Positions 36,437 through 44,641 of a DNA stretch of 64,000 nt are shown here, piece by piece (the stretch's first letter is position 1; each line of letters opens with the position of its first letter). The notes under the pieces are model-generated. The model searched no databases and was not told the origin of the DNA. It saw nothing but the letters and a program-made list of their open reading frames with translations. Both the position numbers and the translations under genes were made by a program. The DNA comes from Terriglobus roseus DSM 18391. Lineage in GTDB: Bacteria > Acidobacteriota > Terriglobia > Terriglobales > Acidobacteriaceae. The DNA lies in the NCBI RefSeq assembly GCF_000265425.1, contig NC_018014.1, positions 4,960,001 to 5,024,000 of the forward strand, given 5' to 3'.

Positions 36437-37987
36437 ATGACCGACACACCGGCACGCCCGCTGCGCATCGTCGTCCATCCGGACGATAACGTCGCCATCA
36501 TCGTGAATGAAGGCGGCCTGCGCGCGGGCACGGTCTTCGAAGACGGTCTGCGCCTCGTCGAAGACATCCCCGAGGCGCACAAGGTCGCGCTGACGGACCT
36601 GCCGCGCGGCTCCCGCGTCCTTCGCTACGGCGTACCCATCGGCACCACCAACGCAGACGTCCCGCGCGGCGCGTGGGTCCACGAAGGCCTGCTCGAACTC
36701 CCGCCCGCTCCCCAGCTGCACGACGTGCCCTTCGGCGGCGCGATCCTTACGAAGCAAGACCCGCTGACAGGCTTTACCTTCGAGGGCTTCCGCAACGAAG
36801 ACGGCACCGTCGGCACGCGCAACATCCTCGGCATCAGCACCACCGTGCAGTGCGTCGCCGCGACTGTCGACTTCGCGGTGAAGCGTATCAAGGCAGAGCT
36901 GCTGCCGAAGTATCCCAACGTCGACGACGTCATCGGCATCACGCACATCTACGGCTGCGGCGTTGCCATCAACGCTCCAGACGCGCAGATCCCCATCCGC
37001 ACGTTGCGCAACCTCAGCCTCAACCCGAACCTGGGCGGCGCGCCCATGGTCGTCAGCCTGGGCTGCGAGAAGCTGCAGCCAGCACTGATGCTGCCCGCGT
37101 CCACCCTGCCCATCCTGCAGTCCTCCCCTTACGTTGTCCGCCTGCAGGACGAGGAGCACACCAGCTTCAGCGAGATGGTGGCCGCCATCATGGACCTGGC
37201 AGAAAAACGCCTGATCGAACTGAACAAACGGCAGCGCGTCACCTGCCCCGCAAGCGACCTCAACGTCGGCATGCAATGCGGTGGCAGCGATGCCTTCAGC
37301 GGTGTCACCGCAAATCCCGCAGTCGGTTTCGCGACGGACTTGCTCGTGCGCGCAGGCGCGACCGTTATGTTCAGCGAAGTCACCGAAGTTCGTGACGGCA
37401 TCCACCTGCTGACAGCACGCGCCGCCGATGAAGAGACGGCGCGCAGCCTCGTCCGCGAGATGCAGTGGTACGACGATTACCTGCAAAAGGGTGGCGTCGA
37501 CCGCAGCGCAAACCCCTCACCCGGCAACAAAAAAGGCGGGCTGAACAACATCGTCGAGAAGGCCATGGGCTCCATCGCCAAGAGTGGCATCGGCGCCATC
37601 CACGGCGTCAGCGGCCACGGCGAACGCGTCACGAAAAAGGGCCTGATCTTCGCCGCAACCCCTGCCAGCGACTTCGTCTGCGGCACCCTGCAACTGGCCG
37701 CCGGCATGAACATGCACGTCTTCACCACGGGCCGCGGCACGCCCTACGGCCTGGCCATGGCGCCAGTCATTAAGGTCACCTCGCGCACCTCGCTGGCAAA
37801 GCGCTGGAGCGACCTCATCGACATCAACGCCGGCACCATCGCAACCGGCGACCAGACCATCGAGCAGGTGGGCTGGGAGATCTTCCACATGATCCTGGCA
37901 GTCGCCAGCGGCCGTCACCAGACCTGCGCTGACCGTTGGGGACTGCACAACGAATTCGCCCTCTTCAACCCGGCGCCCATCACTTAG
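36437..37987 (+). CDS. garD: Galactarate dehydratase
   Basis: A 516-residue UxaA/GarD-family dehydratase that converts galactarate (mucate) into 5-dehydro-4-deoxyglucarate, joining the glucarate branch at KdgD. An N-terminal SAF-like domain (residues 1-100, IVVHPDDNVAIIVNEGGL) precedes the catalytic domain with GFRNEDGTVGTRNILGI, ITHIYGCGVAIN, LGCEKLQPALM, GMQCGGSDAFSG and MHVFTTGRGTPYGLAMAPVIK. Conserved Cys/His residues fit its metal-dependent chemistry. I start it at ATG 36437, four bases after the dehydrogenase stop; the open frame extends further upstream only because it overlaps that gene. It is the last gene of the operon and is followed by palindromic repeats. Confidence 0.94.
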   Translation: MTDTPARPLRIVVHPDDNVAIIVNEGGLRAGTVFEDGLRLVEDIPEAHKVALTDLPRGSRVLRYGVPIGTTNADVPRGAWVHEGLLELPPAPQLHDVPFGGAILTKQDPLTGFTFEGFRNEDGTVGTRNILGISTTVQCVAATVDFAVKRIKAELLPKYPNVDDVIGITHIYGCGVAINAPDAQIPIRTLRNLSLNPNLGGAPMVVSLGCEKLQPALMLPASTLPILQSSPYVVRLQDEEHTSFSEMVAAIMDLAEKRLIELNKRQRVTCPASDLNVGMQCGGSDAFSGVTANPAVGFATDLLVRAGATVMFSEVTEVRDGIHLLTARAADEETARSLVREMQWYDDYLQKGGVDRSANPSPGNKKGGLNNIVEKAMGSIAKSGIGAIHGVSGHGERVTKKGLIFAATPASDFVCGTLQLAAGMNMHVFTTGRGTPYGLAMAPVIKVTSRTSLAKRWSDLIDINAGTIATGDQTIEQVGWEIFHMILAVASGRHQTCADRWGLHNEFALFNPAPIT

Positions 37988-38007
37988 GGTGTATCAACCT
38001 ATAGCCC

Positions 38008-38214
38008 TTCGGAAGGGCATGGCTTCAGCCATGCTATTGCTTTCGGAAGGGCATGGCTTCAGCCATGCCAATAACAGCAGGAAACACTGGGCTTTAGCCC
38101 CTGAGGGTCGCTTTCTTATCCTTCGGCGAACGAGGCGAAAGCTGACCTCAGCGGCTAAAGCCGGATTTCAAGGTGTGCGGATATGGCATGGCGGAAGCCA
38201 TGCACCTCCGAAAG
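38008..38214. repeat. Compound REP-like palindromic repeat cluster (nested inverted repeats)
   Basis: Two near-identical 27-base units (GGAAGGGCATGGCTTCAGCC core) lie at 38008-38034 and 38042-38068. A third unit is in reverse orientation at 38182-38214 (core GGCATGGCGGAAGCCATGC). Inside them a second repeat (CTGGGCTTTAGCCCCTGAGG, 38087-38115) faces its inverted copy (CTCAGCGGCTAAAGCCGG, 38138-38164). Every unit is itself a short palindrome. The whole cluster fills the gap between the convergent garD and DUF1080-like genes and may also end transcription. Confidence 0.8.
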
Positions 38215-38237
38215 CCTTCGCTTCGCAGAGTCCCTGA

Positions 38238-38963
38238 CTAGTTCTTCATCACCATAAAGTCCGTGACGGTCGCATCCGTGTTGTGCGCAAAGCGGATACC
38301 CGCAATGCCGTCGGTCGACTTCAGCTTGCCCGGCGCAACCAGGTCGGCCTTCTTGTAGGTGCCGACCGTGGCACCGTTGATGATGCACGAGACGCTGTCA
38401 CCCTTCACCTGTACGGAGATCGCCTGCGACACCGGCTGTCCCGGGCCCGCAGCCTTATGCACGGCGTCATTCGCCTCGCCGCGGCGGCCGTTCACCTGGA
38501 ACGGTGCCGGACCAAAGCCACGCACGATGAAGTTGCCATTTCCATACGCAGCGCAGTACATGCCGCTCTCGTTCGGCGTGCCCATGTCATTGCCCGCGAT
38601 AAAGATGCCGTACGGATGCGGATGATCGTTGCGATTCATGTACTGCGGCTCGTTGAACGTGGCCATCACGGTGTAGTCGCCGGTGGCGGCGTTCTTCGGG
38701 CTCCAGTAGGTAAGCGCCGGCCCCGTCATCACGTGGATCGCCTTGCCTTCCATCTTGAAGCTGGCATCCTTCTCACTCTGGCCCTGCTTCACGGCGCCGG
38801 CATCCACGGTGGCCTTCCAGCCGGGAACAAAGATACCGCCATCGGCGATGGCACGGCCCTTCTCTTCCTGGGCAGGCGGCGCGCCGGCAGGTGCCTGTGC
38901 ACGAAGCGCGGGGACAATGGCGAGAGCGGCGAGTGCAAGCGAACAACAGAGCGAACGGCGCAT
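38238..38963 (-). CDS. Exported DUF1080-like (LamG/3-keto-disaccharide hydrolase-like) protein
   Basis: A 241-residue secreted protein with a signal peptide (MRRSLCCSLALAALAIVPALRAQ). The mature part looks like a concanavalin-type beta-sandwich of the DUF1080 group: YTVMATFNEPQYMNRND, HPYGIFIAGND, SCIINGATVGTYKK and a C-terminal GIAGIRFAHNTDATVTDFMV. Such domains occur in sugar-active or sugar-binding periplasmic proteins, and some cleave 3-keto-glucosides, but I see no catalytic residues that settle this. ATG 38963 is chosen because it begins the signal peptide; the longer open frame upstream has no such support. It is a single gene, divergent from the S9 peptidase. Confidence 0.7.
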   Translation of the reverse strand: MRRSLCCSLALAALAIVPALRAQAPAGAPPAQEEKGRAIADGGIFVPGWKATVDAGAVKQGQSEKDASFKMEGKAIHVMTGPALTYWSPKNAATGDYTVMATFNEPQYMNRNDHPHPYGIFIAGNDMGTPNESGMYCAAYGNGNFIVRGFGPAPFQVNGRRGEANDAVHKAAGPGQPVSQAISVQVKGDSVSCIINGATVGTYKKADLVAPGKLKSTDGIAGIRFAHNTDATVTDFMVMKN

Positions 38964-39226
38964 AGAGGCATTCCTGTTGGAACGAGAGTTGTGACGCTCC
39001 GCGCAACACACGCAAAAGCCGAACGTCATCGGCACCCATTCTAGCCCCGCTCCGTCTCCCCCGTGCCAACACAATTTGTCAGCCCCGGCGAACTTTGAAG
39101 CGCCGAACAATCGAGTGCCCCATTCATACGCGCAGGTTGCGCATGCGTGGGTTGTCGTGCGAAGCGCGAACCGCGCCAAGGCCACGCGATATGCTCAAGG
39201 CACACCACAGCCTGGAGTCGCCCGTC

Positions 39227-41326
39227 ATGCGCCTGCACCGCCTGCTCGCTCTCAGCCTCAGTCTCGCCCCCGGGCTGATCTCAACAGCTGCGCCCGCGCA
39301 GAAGCCGCAGCCCTTCACCGTGGCCGACGCCCTCTCCGCACCCTTCATGAACCAGCTCACCGCCGCGCCCGCAAAGAACCGCGTCGCCTGGTTCGTCGAT
39401 CAGGAGGGTATCCGCAACGTCTGGGTCGCATCCCCCGGTGAGAAGGCGCACGCCATCACCCACTACAACCAGGACGACGGCCAGGACATCGACGACATCA
39501 CTTGGTCCCCGGACGGCGAGCGCGTCGCCTACACCCGCGGGACGGGACCTGAAGGCAGTGAACACCCGACCGCAGCCAACCCCGCACATCTGCAGGAAGA
39601 CGTGCAGGCACGCGTCGAGATTGCAAGCGTCGGCGGTGATGTTCGCATCGTGGGCGAAGGCCACTCACCCGTCTTCTCCACCGACGGCAAACGGATCTTC
39701 TTCCTCCGCAGCGGCAGGATCTTCGCCGCAGACGTGATGAATGGAACGAAGCAGCCCGAAGCGATCGTCATCGCCAAGGGCACGGCAACCGCCCTCCGCC
39801 CCTCACCCGACGGGGCGAAGCTCGCCTTCGTCTCACGCCGCGGCGACCACAGCTTCATCGGCGTCTTCACCTTCGCCGGCAAGACACTCACCTACGCCGA
39901 TCCCGGCACAGGCCACGACCACGATCCCGTCTGGTCGAACGATTCGAAGCGCATCGCCTTCGTGCGTGAGTCTCCATGGATTACCGAACTCGACCTCCGC
40001 TGGATGCGATCCGTACCCGTGCCATGGTCCATCCGCATCGCCAACGCCGCAACCGGCGAGGGCACCGAAGCCTGGCACGCCGACAAGGGTACCGGCTCGC
40101 TCTTCCACGAGATGGTCGCAAAGAACCAACTGCTGTGGATGGCCGACGGCCGCATCGTCTTCCCATGGGAGAAGACGGGCTGGCTGCACCTGTACTCACT
40201 GATGCCCGGTGAGCAGGGCCCAAAGCTGCTGACACCCGGCGACTTCGAAGTGGACAACGTCGTTACGGACGGGGAACGCATCGTCTACAGCAGCAATCAG
40301 GTGACAACGGATCAAAACGACATCGATCGGAAACATCTGTGGAGTGTCACGACGTCTCGAAATCAACCAGCCGCAATCACAAAGGGCGAAACGATCGAGA
40401 CCAATCCGGCGCTCATGTCCGATGGTTCGATCGCACATATGCAGGCCTCTGTACACGGCCCTTTCCTGCCTCAAATTGGCGAGCGCGTGCTGGTGGAGCA
40501 GCTGACCTCCCGCTTTCCCGGCAGCCAATTTGGGACGCCCGATATGGTCGTCTTCCCCGCCTCAGACGGCCTGCCCATTCACGGCCAATGGTTCCTGCCA
40601 AAGAACGCTAAGCCCGGCGATAAGCTCCCGACCATCGTCTTCTTCCACGGCGGCTCCCGCCGCCAGATGCTCCTCGGCTTCAACCCCATGCAGTACTACG
40701 CGCAGACCTACGAGCTGAACCAATACTTTGTCTCGCGCGGCTACGCGGTACTCAGCGTGAACTACCGCAGCGGTACCGGCTATGGCATGGAGTTCCGGCA
40801 GGCCCCAAACTACGGCGCCTTCGGCGGCACCGAATACCTCGACATCGAAGGCGCCGTGAAGTGGCTGAAGGCGCAGCCCAACGTCGACACCAGGCGAATC
40901 GGCGCATGGGGCGGTAGTTATGGAGGTTATCTAACCGCCCTCGCACTCGCACGCGATTCCGCAGACTTTGCAGCGGGCGTCGACCTGCACGGCGTACACG
41001 ACTGGTCCTACGAACTCGATCTGTGGAAACCCACCGACGACCCGGATCACAACACAGCCGCCGCAGCCGCCGTGGCCTTTAAAGCCTCACCCATGGCCGA
41101 CGTCAGCAAGTGGAAGAGCCCCGTGCTCCTGATGCAGGGCGACGACGATCGCAACGTTCTCTTCGGCCAGACGGTACGCCTGGCCGCAGCGCTCCGTGCC
41201 AACGGCGTCGAAGTCGAAGAAAAGATCTTCCCCGACGAAGTCCACGACTTCCTGCTGCATAAGAACTGGGTCAAGGCCTACGAACTCGCCGCAGACTTCT
41301 TTGACCGCAAGTTGAAGAATCGCTAG
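39227..41326 (+). CDS. S9 prolyl oligopeptidase-family serine peptidase, exported
   Basis: A 699-residue peptidase. The signal peptide (LLALSLSLAPGLISTAAPAQ) is followed by a WD40-like propeller with TolB-type phrases (DDITWSPDGERVAYTR, SPVFSTDGKRIFFLRSG). The C-terminal alpha/beta-hydrolase carries the triad: Ser564 in GAWGGSYGGYLT, Asp in MQGDDDRNVLF and His in DEVHDFLLHK. Oligopeptidases of this group cut peptides after Pro or other residues, here outside the cytoplasm. ATG 39227 opens the signal peptide; ATG 39191 is possible. It is the only gene in its unit, convergent with the PLP-enzyme gene without a clear terminator. Confidence 0.9.
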   Translation: MRLHRLLALSLSLAPGLISTAAPAQKPQPFTVADALSAPFMNQLTAAPAKNRVAWFVDQEGIRNVWVASPGEKAHAITHYNQDDGQDIDDITWSPDGERVAYTRGTGPEGSEHPTAANPAHLQEDVQARVEIASVGGDVRIVGEGHSPVFSTDGKRIFFLRSGRIFAADVMNGTKQPEAIVIAKGTATALRPSPDGAKLAFVSRRGDHSFIGVFTFAGKTLTYADPGTGHDHDPVWSNDSKRIAFVRESPWITELDLRWMRSVPVPWSIRIANAATGEGTEAWHADKGTGSLFHEMVAKNQLLWMADGRIVFPWEKTGWLHLYSLMPGEQGPKLLTPGDFEVDNVVTDGERIVYSSNQVTTDQNDIDRKHLWSVTTSRNQPAAITKGETIETNPALMSDGSIAHMQASVHGPFLPQIGERVLVEQLTSRFPGSQFGTPDMVVFPASDGLPIHGQWFLPKNAKPGDKLPTIVFFHGGSRRQMLLGFNPMQYYAQTYELNQYFVSRGYAVLSVNYRSGTGYGMEFRQAPNYGAFGGTEYLDIEGAVKWLKAQPNVDTRRIGAWGGSYGGYLTALALARDSADFAAGVDLHGVHDWSYELDLWKPTDDPDHNTAAAAAVAFKASPMADVSKWKSPVLLMQGDDDRNVLFGQTVRLAAALRANGVEVEEKIFPDEVHDFLLHKNWVKAYELAADFFDRKLKNR

Positions 41327-41346
41327 TTGCTCCGAAACGCCAGCAA

Positions 41347-42648
41347 CTAGACCAAGATGCCATGCTCCGCACGCAGAGCCGCCGCCAACGCATCCATATC
41401 CGCCACCGTGTTGTACAGGCTCGGCGTCACACGAATCACAGGCCCCTTCGCAACGCCCTTACGAAACACCGTATGGATCTTGTACTTGTCGAAGAGCCGA
41501 TGCTGCACCTTCAACGCATCGGCAACGGTGTGCATGCCTTTCAAACGAAAGCTCGTAATCGCGCAGTAGTTCGCAGGATTGTCCGGCACCAGGATGTCGA
41601 CGTTCGGCAGATCCTTCACCGCATGCACCCAGCGATCACGCAACATCCGCAGATGGTCCTCACGCACCTTACCACCGGTGGCGTTATAGAACTCCACGCA
41701 TGCGGGCAGCGTCAGCGTCGCGGCAAAGTTCGTCACACCCGGCGGAACACGCGCCGTGATGTCGTCGGGCGGAACCTCGTGATTGTCGTAATGAATATCA
41801 ATGTCCGCGATGCGGCTCTTGCGGATGTACATCGCCCCCGTACCCAGCGGAGCCATCGTCCACTTATGTACGGACCACGCCGCAAAGTCGCACTCGAGAT
41901 CGCTGATCTTGAAATCCAGGCAGCCCACGCCATGCGCAATGTCCACAATGCAATCCACACCACGCGCACGCGCCATCGCCACGATTTTCTTCACCGGCGA
42001 CACAAGACCCGTGCGGTGCGACACCTGCGTGACCAGCATCATCTTCGTCCCAGGATTCGCCTTCAGCGCATCCTCGTACGCCTGCAGAACGTTTGCCTCG
42101 CTCGCCGGCTCCGGCATATCGAACCGCACAACCTTCGCGCCGCGATGGTCACCCAGGTAGTCCATCGCCGACAGCGTCGTGTCATAGTCCAGGTCGCAGC
42201 AGATGACCGTGTCGCCGGGCTTCAGATTCTTGTACTGCACAATCAGCGTCTGCAGTCCCTCGGTACCGGACCGCGTCAACGCGCATTCCTCGTACGCCAC
42301 ACCCACCATCGAGGCGATCGCGGCGCGTCCCGCGCGGAAGTCCGCAGCCGAATTGTCGCCTGGCAGCACGCCCCGTCCCCAAATGCTATTGAATCGATTC
42401 ACATACGCCGTCTTTTCGGCATAAAGAGCCGCCGTACGCACCGGCATCAGGCCCCAGTAACCGTTCTCAAGGTTGATGATCCCCGGCGCCACATCGAACT
42501 CAGCAGGCCACCGCTCAACCGCCAGCTTCGCCGGTAAAGGCGCAATCGCCTGCGGTTTCACCGCACTCTGCGCAGGCGCGCGAAGCATGGCAACAGTTGG
42601 CGCGCAGGTTGCGGCGGACTTCAGGAATGTGCGGCGATTGGGCTTCAA
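41347..42648 (-). CDS. Tat-exported class V aminotransferase-fold PLP enzyme
   Basis: A 433-residue PLP enzyme of the class V aminotransferase / isopenicillin N epimerase-like type. The twin-arginine signal NRRTFLKSAATCAPTVAML directly follows the start. The PLP-binding Lys is in AAWSVHKWTMAPLG, and the conserved Asp/His pair in VDCIVDIAHGVGCLDF. TTG 42648 is preferred because GGAG lies eight bases upstream and it opens the Tat motif; a longer open frame would read through a palindromic repeat and into the neighbouring gene. It is downstream of the aldo-keto reductase on the same strand. The substrate is unknown; amino-acid epimerisation, desulfuration or lyase activity are all possible in this fold. 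Confidence 0.82.
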   Translation of the reverse strand: MKPNRRTFLKSAATCAPTVAMLRAPAQSAVKPQAIAPLPAKLAVERWPAEFDVAPGIINLENGYWGLMPVRTAALYAEKTAYVNRFNSIWGRGVLPGDNSAADFRAGRAAIASMVGVAYEECALTRSGTEGLQTLIVQYKNLKPGDTVICCDLDYDTTLSAMDYLGDHRGAKVVRFDMPEPASEANVLQAYEDALKANPGTKMMLVTQVSHRTGLVSPVKKIVAMARARGVDCIVDIAHGVGCLDFKISDLECDFAAWSVHKWTMAPLGTGAMYIRKSRIADIDIHYDNHEVPPDDITARVPPGVTNFAATLTLPACVEFYNATGGKVREDHLRMLRDRWVHAVKDLPNVDILVPDNPANYCAITSFRLKGMHTVADALKVQHRLFDKYKIHTVFRKGVAKGPVIRVTPSLYNTVADMDALAAALRAEHGILV

Positions 42649-42710
42649 CGCGTTTCTCCATGCGGCATTTGGGTCTACGCAAACAATAAACCGCCGCAGT
42701 GAATCCATCG

Positions 42711-42745
42711 AGAACCCACGCCTCAAAACTAAGACGTGGGCACCC
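42711..42745. repeat. Palindromic GGGTGCCC-family repeat
   Basis: On the minus strand it starts GGGTGCCCACG and ends CGTGGGTTCT; the arms CCCACG (42715-42720) and CGTGGG (42735-42740) form a hairpin. It lies between the reductase and the PLP-enzyme gene. A related copy with the same ends occurs at 54659-54694. Confidence 0.65.
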
Positions 42746-42754
42746 AAACATTGC

Positions 42755-43624
42755 TCAGTTACCGATGGCATCAAGCTGCGCAACAGCCTCTGCTGATAGC
42801 TCGAGATCGGCAGCCGCAAGGTTCTCTTTCAAGTGCGCAACAGACGATGTGCCAGGGATCAAGAGGATATTCGGCGAGCGATGCAGCAGCCACGCAAGCG
42901 CCACCTGCATGGACGTCGCGCCAAGCCCCTTCGCGACCTCATCCAGCGCGGACGACTGCAACGGACTGAACCCACCCAGCGGGAAGTACGGCACGTAAGC
43001 GATGCCCTGCGCGTTGAGCGTGTCGATCAGCGCATCGTCCTCGCGCTGCGCGATGTTGTACAGGTTCTGCACGCAGACTATCTTCGCCAGCTTCTGGCCT
43101 TCTTCGATCTGCTTCTCCGTCACCGTGCTCAGTCCCAGGTGACGAATAAGGCCCTGTTGCTGCAACTCGAGCAACACGGTCAGCGGCTCCTCGATCGACA
43201 TCTCCGCAGGAAAGAGCGGCGCGCCGAGACGCAAATTCACAACATCCAGAGCATCGAGACCCAGGTTCCGCAGGTTGCTGTGCACCCCGTCGATGATCTC
43301 CTGCCGGCTCAGTGCCGCATCCCACGATCCCGTCTCGCCGCGCTTTGCGCCAATCTTGGTGACGATCGTCAGCTTGTCAGGATAAGGACTCAGCGCCTCA
43401 CGAATGATCTGGTTGGTTACGAAGGGACCGTAGAAGTCGGAGGTGTCGATGTGGTCCACGCCCGCTTCAATCGCAGTGCGCAAGACACGAATGGCCTCAT
43501 CGCGATCTGCCGGCGGACCGAAGATGTGCGGGCCGCTCAGGCGCATGGCGCCATAGCCCACGCGATAAACGGTCTTGTTTGCCGTGGGGAAGTTAAAGGT
43601 GCCGCCGAGCTTTGCTGCTGCCAT
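42755..43624 (-). CDS. Aldo/keto reductase, YdbC/PdxI-like (probable pyridoxal reductase)
   Basis: A 289-residue aldo-keto reductase that closely follows the pattern I recall for E. coli YdbC (PdxI), an NADPH-dependent pyridoxal reductase. Shared strings include HIDTSDFYGPFVTNQIIREAL, TIVTKIGAKRGE, NLRNLGLDALDVVNLR, CVQNLYNIA, FPLGGFSPLQSS and RSPNILLIPGTSSVAHL. The catalytic Asp, Tyr and Lys are present, while the usual active-site His is replaced in VVNLRLG by Asn, as in YdbC. AGGAGAT lies eight bases before the ATG. It is divergent from a TetR gene (71-bp gap) and precedes a PLP-dependent enzyme, a neat but unproven link to vitamin B6. Confidence 0.88.
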   Translation of the reverse strand: MAAAKLGGTFNFPTANKTVYRVGYGAMRLSGPHIFGPPADRDEAIRVLRTAIEAGVDHIDTSDFYGPFVTNQIIREALSPYPDKLTIVTKIGAKRGETGSWDAALSRQEIIDGVHSNLRNLGLDALDVVNLRLGAPLFPAEMSIEEPLTVLLELQQQGLIRHLGLSTVTEKQIEEGQKLAKIVCVQNLYNIAQREDDALIDTLNAQGIAYVPYFPLGGFSPLQSSALDEVAKGLGATSMQVALAWLLHRSPNILLIPGTSSVAHLKENLAAADLELSAEAVAQLDAIGN

Positions 43625-43665
43625 GAGTGCTGATCTCCTGTGTGATTCGCGCTTCTGTGATTAGA

Positions 43666-43679
43666 TGAAGGAAGCTTCA
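43666..43679. promoter_or_regulatory. Candidate TetR operator
   Basis: TGAAG-GAAG-CTTCA is a 5+4+5 inverted repeat in the 71-bp gap between the divergent reductase and TetR genes. Its placement suits autoregulation and control of the reductase. The short arms leave doubt. Confidence 0.35.
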
Positions 43680-43695
43680 GGTTTGGAGTTCGCAT

Positions 43696-44349
43696 TTGCC
43701 GCAGCCCGTCCACGAGTCGTTTGAGCCAAGAAAGACGCCGGTCCAGGCGCGCGCCACGGTCAGCGTGGAGTCAATCCTGGAGGCGACCCTTCAGGTTCTG
43801 CTGGACGTGGGACAGGCTCGGCTGACCACCACGCGCGTCGCCGAGCGCGCGGGTGTATCGGTCGGCACGCTCTACCAGTACTTCCCCAACAAGAGCGCGC
43901 TGCTGAAGACGGTGATGGAGCGCCACCTGGCGGAGATCGCCACGGTGGTGGAGGCAGCCTGCGCCGCACTACACGGACAGCCGCTGGCCGCCATGGCCGA
44001 GGGCGTGGTGCGGGAGTTTCTGAGGGCGAAACTGGGCAACATCCGCAAGAGCATGGCACTCTACGCCTTCAGCTATGACGTCGACCGCGCGCGGATCGTG
44101 AAGTGCATGAGCGATCGCATCCGGGCGGCGATGGCGACGATGCTGCGCACCTCAGTCGAACCGCTCGGCACCGACCCCGCGGTCGCTGCTGCAATGCTGG
44201 GCGACATGATGGCAGGCGTTTCGCGCCGAATGGTGGAGGCGGAGGTGCCGAAAAAGCAGGCCGACGCCATGCAGCGCGAACTGGTGATCGCTGCCACGGC
44301 GTATCTGCAGGCCTCGTCGTTGAAGCCCACCCGTCGGCCCTGCCGCTAG
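43696..44349 (+). CDS. TetR/AcrR-family transcriptional regulator
   Basis: A 217-residue repressor-type regulator. The N-terminal helix-turn-helix reads TTTRVAERAGVSVGTLYQYFPNKSALLKTVME (about residues 44-75), typical of TetR. The C-terminal half is an all-helical ligand-binding domain similar to those of YvdT/TetR-C groups (LGDMMAGVSRRMVEA). The start is TTG with GGAG about eight bases upstream. It is divergent from the PdxI-like reductase, so that gene is the likely target. The inducer cannot be predicted. Confidence 0.9.
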   Translation: MPQPVHESFEPRKTPVQARATVSVESILEATLQVLLDVGQARLTTTRVAERAGVSVGTLYQYFPNKSALLKTVMERHLAEIATVVEAACAALHGQPLAAMAEGVVREFLRAKLGNIRKSMALYAFSYDVDRARIVKCMSDRIRAAMATMLRTSVEPLGTDPAVAAAMLGDMMAGVSRRMVEAEVPKKQADAMQRELVIAATAYLQASSLKPTRRPCR

Positions 44350-44395
44350 TGGCAACAGGCCGCATGCGCTGCGGGGAACAGACGAGCCGTCGAGG

Positions 44396-44641
44396 CTACG
44401 CGTCGATCTTGTAGGTGAAATCTTCGATAACCGGATTCGTCAGCACTTCGCTGGCAATGCGCTTCACCTCTGCCTCGGCAGCTTCGCCGGTGAGCGTGTC
44501 GGCGAGGGTGAGGACGAAATACTTGCCCTGGCGCACTGACTCGACCTGCGGATGGTGCAGGCGGCGAAGCGCGTTGGCAATGGTCTGACCCTGGGCATCA
44601 AGCACCGTGGTCTTCAGCGTGACGTAAACGTGGGCGCGCAT
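44396..44641 (-). CDS. purS: Phosphoribosylformylglycinamidine synthase subunit PurS
   Basis: An 81-residue small subunit of the FGAM synthase complex (PurS-PurQ-PurL), which converts FGAR to FGAM in purine synthesis. It has the family beginning MRAHVYVTLKTTVLDAQGQT and the pattern LHHPQVESVRQGKYFVL, and ends NPVIEDFTYKIDA. PurS dimers link PurL and PurQ. ATG 44641 is the natural family start; an upstream extension is not supported. purQ and purL are not adjacent in this window, which is unusual compared with classical pur operons. Confidence 0.92.
   Translation of the reverse strand: MRAHVYVTLKTTVLDAQGQTIANALRRLHHPQVESVRQGKYFVLTLADTLTGEAAEAEVKRIASEVLTNPVIEDFTYKIDA

Noticed and set aside
37988..38237. 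CRISPR array in the repeat-rich gap
   Set aside because: The repeats are palindromic, of two families, in both orientations, and the spacing is irregular; no cas gene is near.
42649..42819. A longer N-terminus for the PLP enzyme
   Set aside because: The extension reads through the GGGTGCCC palindromic repeat and overlaps the end of the aldo-keto reductase gene, and it would bury the Tat signal.
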